From Bacteroidales bacterium UBA5072 (GTDB lineage: Bacteria; Bacteroidota; Bacteroidia; Bacteroidales; UBA10428), in contig DIAS01000062.1 of assembly GCA_002415855.1 (NCBI GenBank), positions 65,522-74,894 of the forward strand: a stretch of DNA of 9,373 bases, given 5' to 3'. Below the pieces are notes generated by a model. That model was not told where the DNA came from and did not search any database. It was given only the letters and a program-made list of their open reading frames with translations. Position numbers and translations under genes: made by a program. Below, one piece after another: positions 6,168-9,373 of the stretch (position 1 is the stretch's first letter; each line of letters begins with the position of its first letter).

Positions 6168-6738
6168 AGTCCTTTAGATATATACCTGGTGGGACATCCA
6201 GATGTACCGATGTAAAATTGAGAATTCCCCGGATCCCTGACTGAAGGAGCATTGCCGTTGTTGCAACCGCAACTTCAGGCGGTACTGTGAGAATTGCAAT
6301 GCGAATGCTCTTGTCTCTGACAACCTGTCTTGCATCATGTAAATGAAAACAGGGAACATTCCCGATGTGGGTATTAATTTTGGATCGGTCAATATCAAAG
6401 GCAGCAACAATATTCATCCGGGTTTCTGCCTTCCGTATGAATCCCAGAACTGCCCTGCCAAGATTTCCAATCCCTACGAGCGCAACCTGCTGTCCTTCAT
6501 GCCGGTCAATGGTATTTCCAATCATCCCGATAAGTTCTTTAATGTTGTAACCCCTGCGGTGATTGCCTGTAATGCCGATCAGCATCAAATCACGCCTTAC
6601 CTGTTCGGGTGTGAGATTCAGCAATCCGGCCAGTTTGTGAGAATAAATATGTGCCCCCTCAAGGTCCTTGTATTTGTCGAGGAGGCGCCTGTATTTACTC
6701 AATCTTTCAACGGTGCGTGGAGGCAGCTTCGTGTTCAT
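6118..6738 (-). CDS. rex: Redox-sensing transcriptional repressor Rex
   Basis: Rex senses the NADH/NAD+ ratio: high NADH releases it from operators of fermentation and respiration genes. The 206-residue product has the normal Rex length. The N-terminal winged helix is about residues 5-75, with LPPRTVERLSKYRRLL at its start and the recognition region LTPEQVRRDLMLIG (42-55). The Rossmann domain follows with GIGNLG (89-94) and the acidic AAFDID (112-117), whose Asp after the second strand suits NAD(H) over NADP(H). Late signatures are ILNFTSVHLDVP (172-183) and the C-terminal SLEEIGFFI, which forms the swapped helix in Rex dimers. The gene is divergent from hypF across a 101-bp spacer and overlaps the downstream secreted-protein gene. 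Rex-like sites before hypF and the hydrogenase operon suggest local targets. Function is confident; targets are inferred. Confidence 0.96.
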   Translation of the reverse strand: MNTKLPPRTVERLSKYRRLLDKYKDLEGAHIYSHKLAGLLNLTPEQVRRDLMLIGITGNHRRGYNIKELIGMIGNTIDRHEGQQVALVGIGNLGRAVLGFIRKAETRMNIVAAFDIDRSKINTHIGNVPCFHLHDARQVVRDKSIRIAILTVPPEVAVATTAMLLQSGIRGILNFTSVHLDVPPGIYLKDYDIITSLEEIGFFIQE

Positions 6739-6763
6739 GTTATGTCTTAACCGATACGATGAG

Positions 6764-6794
6764 TTAAAATTAATCCTAATAAATCATAATTTTC
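6764..6794 (+). promoter_or_regulatory. Weak promoter candidate for hypF
   Basis: TTA (6764-6766), then 20 nt, then TAATTTTC (6787-6794) matches the Bacteroidetes TTG-N20-TAnnTTTG pattern with one mismatch in each box. A start near 6801 would leave a leader of about 40 nt before hypF. In such AT-rich DNA this could be chance. TACTTTTA (6796-6803) is another -7-like box but lacks a -33 partner. Confidence 0.25.
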
Positions 6795-6805
6795 ATACTT
6801 TTATT

Positions 6806-6826
6806 ACAATTATAACCATCAATTGT
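6806..6826. repeat. Inverted repeat in the rex-hypF spacer
   Basis: ACAATT (6806-6811) and AATTGT (6821-6826) are exact reverse complements around 9 nt, overlapping the left end of the Rex-like site at 6823. It could be a second operator or half-site arrangement controlling the divergent rex and hypF genes. The evidence is symmetry and location only. Confidence 0.3.
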
Positions 6827-6840
6827 TATTTTTTTCACAT
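6823..6840 (+). promoter_or_regulatory. Rex-like operator before hypF
   Basis: The 18-mer TTGTTATTTTTTTCACAT matches 11 of the 14 defined positions of the Rex consensus TTGTGAAnnnnTTCACAA. It shares 15 of 18 bases with the site before the hydrogenase operon (3634-3651). It lies in the 101-bp spacer between divergent rex and hypF, abutting the proposed hypF start, so it could serve in autoregulation of rex, control of hypF, or both. Confidence 0.5.
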
Positions 6841-9113
6841 TGTCAGCCGGGGAACAAAATCATATTATTGCATTGCGTATCCACATCCAGGGACTGGTGC
6901 AGGGAGTGGGCTTCAGACCATTCGTGTACAGACTTGCACGACAGTACAATCTGCAGGGCTGGGTCGTAAACCGTACCGATGGGGTTACACTGAAAGTAGA
7001 AGGCCTTGCACACAATATGCCCATGTTCATGGAGGATTTGCGATACCAGGCACCTGTCGTTTCCCAAATAGAAGAAATCATTGTGGAACAGGACTTTCCG
7101 GAAGGTATCAGCGGATTTCAGATTCTGGCTAGCCAGGACATGACCGATGAGACCTCTGAGATCAGCCCTGATATTGCCGTGTGCCCCGAATGTCTTGACG
7201 ACATGAAACATCAGCCGCACCGGACCGGCTATCCCTTTATCAACTGCACCAATTGCGGACCCCGGTTTTCCATCATAAGCGATTTCCCTTACGACCGGAA
7301 GAATACGACCATGGCACATTTTAGCATGTGTCAGGTATGCACCAAAGAATTTTTAGATATTGCCGACCGACGCTTCCATGCCCAGCCGGTGGCCTGTAAT
7401 GACTGTGGCCCGAGCTACTCCATGTACCTGAAAAACAGTGTGCTTACAGGTTTTTCCGGAATTCTGGAACGGATCAGCAATCTGATCCGCCTCGGAAATA
7501 TCGTTGCCATCAAGGGTACCGGCGGGTTTCACCTTATGTGTGATGCCTTGAATGAGATGGCGGTGAGCAGGCTCCGGCAAATGAAGAAAAGGGAGGGGAA
7601 GCCTTTTGCGGTGATGTTCAGGGATCTGGATAGCCTGAAACATTATGCTGAGGTAACGGAAGTTGAAGAAGCGGCCCTTACCTCCTGGCGAAGGCCTATT
7701 GTTATACTGAAGACAATTCGTCCTTTATCACCGGGAATAGCTCTGGGCCTGAATACACTGGGTGCTTTTCTGCCTTATATGCCAATACATTATCTGATTT
7801 TTGAGAAACTTGACCTGCCGGCATTTGTGCTTACCAGTGGTAACCTTGCAGAAGAGCCGGTAATCATCGGCAATCAGGAGGCCCTGGATACACTGGCCCC
7901 ATTGACTGATGCAACGGTCACCTATAACCGCGATATTTACAACAGAAATGATGATTCTGTAGTTCGCATTATAGCGGGCAGAGAAAGGTTGTACCGCCGT
8001 TCACGCGGATATGTCCCTGCTCCGGTCAGGTGTGGTTTTGAGGTCGACGGCATACTGGCAACCGGAGCTGAACTGTCGAATTGCTTTTGCCTGGGGAAAG
8101 GCGACAGGGCTTACCTGAGTCAGCATATCGGGGATCTCAGGAACTTTGAGACTTTTGAATTCTTTGAGGAAACCCTGGACAGATTTAAGAAGATCTTCCG
8201 GATCAATCCCCATACCGTGGCGTCTGATCTGCATCCCGATTATCTGTCATCGCGATATGCACGTCAGCTCGGCTTGCAACTCATTGAGGTGCAGCATCAC
8301 CATGCACACATTGCCGCATGCATGGCCGAGAACGGGCTTGATGAGCCTGTTATCGGGCTGGCATTCGACGGTACAGGTTATGGAACTGACGGACACATCT
8401 GGGGAAGTGAATTCCTGGTTTGCGATTACCTCAACTTTTCGCGCCAGGGACATTTCAGCTATATGCCCATGCCGGGAGGCGACAAAGCCTCAGAAGAACC
8501 CTGGAGAATGGGCTTATCCTGCCTTTATCAGATATTCGGCAGCGAGGTGCTTAATCTGAAGCTGCCATTCATAAAACTGGTGGATCGTACAAAGGCCGAA
8601 ATGGTCCTGACGGCCCTGGAAAGGGAAATAAACTGCCCCCTCACCTCGGGTGCCGGAAGACTGTTTGATGCGGTTGCCGCCATCACCGGCATTTGCGTTA
8701 ACTCCCTGTTCCACGCCGAAGCACCTATGAGGCTCGAAGCACTTATTCATTCAGGTATTGAGGGCCATTACGACTTTGAGATATCGGAAACCCTGTCTTT
8801 CATCCCTGCCATACGACAGATCTGTAAAGAAGCCTCCTCTGGTGTGGAACCAGGTGTGGTTGCTGCCAGGTTTCACAATACCATTGCAGAAGCATCGTTA
8901 CAGATGGTGAAAAAAATCAGTACGGAAACCGGACTTACCAAGGTGGTTTTATCAGGAGGAACTTTTCAGAACAAATATCTTTCGGAAATTTTGGAAAACA
9001 AACTGGTAAAAGATAATTTCGCCGTATTCACCCATGCCGCTGTTCCGTGTAATGATGGAGGTATTGCTCTGGGACAATTAGCAATAGCTGCGAGGAGAAA
9101 GGGGGAAATTTGA
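6840..9113 (+). CDS. hypF: Carbamoyltransferase HypF, [NiFe]-hydrogenase maturation
   Basis: HypF uses carbamoyl phosphate and ATP to carbamoylate the C-terminal cysteine of HypE, the first step toward the cyanide ligands of the NiFe active site. At 757 residues it is full length and all domains are present. The acylphosphatase-like domain (about 12-98) has GLVQGVGFRP with Arg26 and Asn44. Two zinc-finger CxxC pairs follow: Cys115/118 with 136/139 and Cys164/167 with 186/189. The YrdC-like domain (about 205-395) has KGTGGFHLMCDA, KKREGKPFAVMF and LTSGNLAEEP. The Kae1-like domain has VQHHHAHIAAC (485-494), FDGTGYGTDG (509-518), LSGGTFQNKYL (704-714) and PCNDGGIALGQ (736-746). The start is TTG at 6840; no ATG exists between the upstream in-frame stop (6813) and the acylphosphatase motif. 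HypC follows, so a hyp operon continues to the right. Its presence supports a genuine NiFe enzyme nearby. Confidence 0.97.
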   Translation: MSAGEQNHIIALRIHIQGLVQGVGFRPFVYRLARQYNLQGWVVNRTDGVTLKVEGLAHNMPMFMEDLRYQAPVVSQIEEIIVEQDFPEGISGFQILASQDMTDETSEISPDIAVCPECLDDMKHQPHRTGYPFINCTNCGPRFSIISDFPYDRKNTTMAHFSMCQVCTKEFLDIADRRFHAQPVACNDCGPSYSMYLKNSVLTGFSGILERISNLIRLGNIVAIKGTGGFHLMCDALNEMAVSRLRQMKKREGKPFAVMFRDLDSLKHYAEVTEVEEAALTSWRRPIVILKTIRPLSPGIALGLNTLGAFLPYMPIHYLIFEKLDLPAFVLTSGNLAEEPVIIGNQEALDTLAPLTDATVTYNRDIYNRNDDSVVRIIAGRERLYRRSRGYVPAPVRCGFEVDGILATGAELSNCFCLGKGDRAYLSQHIGDLRNFETFEFFEETLDRFKKIFRINPHTVASDLHPDYLSSRYARQLGLQLIEVQHHHAHIAACMAENGLDEPVIGLAFDGTGYGTDGHIWGSEFLVCDYLNFSRQGHFSYMPMPGGDKASEEPWRMGLSCLYQIFGSEVLNLKLPFIKLVDRTKAEMVLTALEREINCPLTSGAGRLFDAVAAITGICVNSLFHAEAPMRLEALIHSGIEGHYDFEISETLSFIPAIRQICKEASSGVEPGVVAARFHNTIAEASLQMVKKISTETGLTKVVLSGGTFQNKYLSEILENKLVKDNFAVFTHAAVPCNDGGIALGQLAIAARRKGEI

Positions 9114-9154
9114 AAATGTGCCAATGTGCTAATGTGCCAATGTGCCAATGTGCA
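9114..9154. repeat. Tandem array of an 8-bp unit (AATGTGCC), five copies
   Basis: Starting right after the hypF stop, AATGTGCC-like octamers repeat five times with exact 8-nt spacing: the ATG of each copy lies at 9116, 9124, 9132, 9140 and 9148. One copy has T for the last C and the last copy is followed by AAA. Being a non-multiple of three, the period puts the ATGs in rotating frames, so the array is not a coding repeat. A further copy of the octamer carries the hypC start codon at 9186. Confidence 0.85.
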
Positions 9155-9155
9155 A

Positions 9156-9180
9156 AATTCATAATTCATAATTCATAATT
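9156..9180. repeat. Tandem array of a 7-bp unit (AATTCAT)
   Basis: AATTCAT is repeated three times without mismatch, plus a final AATT, directly after the 8-bp array and ending 5 nt before the hypC start codon. It is AT-rich and may keep the hypC ribosome entry site unpaired, but no function is demonstrated. It occupies the place where a ribosome binding site would be expected, and no purine-rich Shine-Dalgarno is visible. Confidence 0.85.
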
Positions 9181-9185
9181 ATCAA

Positions 9186-9373
9186 ATGTGCCTAAGTATT
9201 CCTGCGAAAGTCCTCTCCGTTGAAGGATTTACGGCAAAAGCCTCGGTAGGGGGAGCGGTTGTGAATGTCGGACTGCATCTGGTGGATGATGTGACCCCCG
9301 GGGATTATATTCTGGTACATACCGGTTTCGCGCTGCAGAAGATCAGTGAGGAAGAAGCACGGATCACCGGTAT
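9186..9373 (+). CDS. hypC: Hydrogenase maturation chaperone HypC/HupF, partial
   Basis: I translated this by hand; the gene runs off the right edge after 62 codons. HypC binds HypD and the hydrogenase large subunit precursor and helps deliver the Fe(CN)2CO unit. The sequence begins MCLSIPAKVLSVEG, with the essential N-terminal Met-Cys pair, followed by the small beta-barrel pattern ASVGGAVVNVGLHLVDDVTPGDYILVHTGFALQKISEEEA, which is a standard HypC/HupF fold signature. HypC proteins are usually 75-95 residues, so only a short C-terminus is missing. It lies 72 nt after hypF, across two short tandem arrays, and is likely co-transcribed. The start ATG at 9186 is fixed by the conserved Cys2. Confidence 0.93.
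   Translation, partial: MCLSIPAKVLSVEGFTAKASVGGAVVNVGLHLVDDVTPGDYILVHTGFALQKISEEEARITG

Noticed and set aside
8966..9169. A 67-codon minus-strand open frame with a repetitive Leu-Ala-His N-terminus
   Set aside because: Its repetitive start is simply the 8-bp array read in reverse, and the rest is antisense to hypF.

Overview
The window (about 9.4 kb) looks like chromosome of an anaerobic, fermentative member of the Bacteroidetes (Bacteroidales/Marinilabiliales-like). This is inferred from the Rex and HypF sequence style, weak Shine-Dalgarno sequences, non-ATG starts, and a well-spaced TTG-N20-TAnnTTT promoter of the Bacteroidetes type. No tRNA, rRNA, CRISPR array or insertion sequence is visible.

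Left part (1-3629, minus strand): a tightly packed hydrogenase operon, transcribed right to left. In order it encodes an iron-sulfur beta subunit and an FAD/[2Fe-2S] gamma subunit of the NAD(P)H-sulfhydrogenase type, a two-cluster ferredoxin-like polyprotein, a NuoH/EchB/HycD-like membrane subunit, and a NuoB/EchC-like small subunit cut by the window edge. Gene gaps are only 1-11 nt. The catalytic large subunit should lie just beyond position 1. The combination suggests a membrane-bound group 4-type [NiFe] hydrogenase joined to an NAD(P)H-reacting electron-input module.

Middle (3630-5045): an intergenic control region with a strong promoter for the hydrogenase operon, a Rex-like operator at its start point and a perfect 20-bp palindrome over its -33 element. 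It is followed by a divergent alanine dehydrogenase gene (ald) and a long hairpin terminator between convergent genes.

Right part (5046-9373): on the minus strand, rex (NADH/NAD+ sensing repressor) is followed, with a 50-nt overlap, by a gene for a secreted protein made of ten ~35-residue repeats and of unknown function. Divergent from rex, on the plus strand, are hypF and the start of hypC, [NiFe] hydrogenase maturation genes, separated by an odd pair of short tandem repeats.

The genes form a coherent redox-balance neighbourhood: a hydrogenase that could dispose of or recover NAD(P)H electrons, the enzymes that make its NiFe(CN)2CO cofactor, an NADH-consuming alanine dehydrogenase, and the NADH sensor Rex. 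An 18-bp sequence, 15/18 identical between two places, lies upstream of both the hydrogenase operon and hypF and resembles a Rex operator. This suggests structural and maturation genes are co-regulated by the neighbouring rex.
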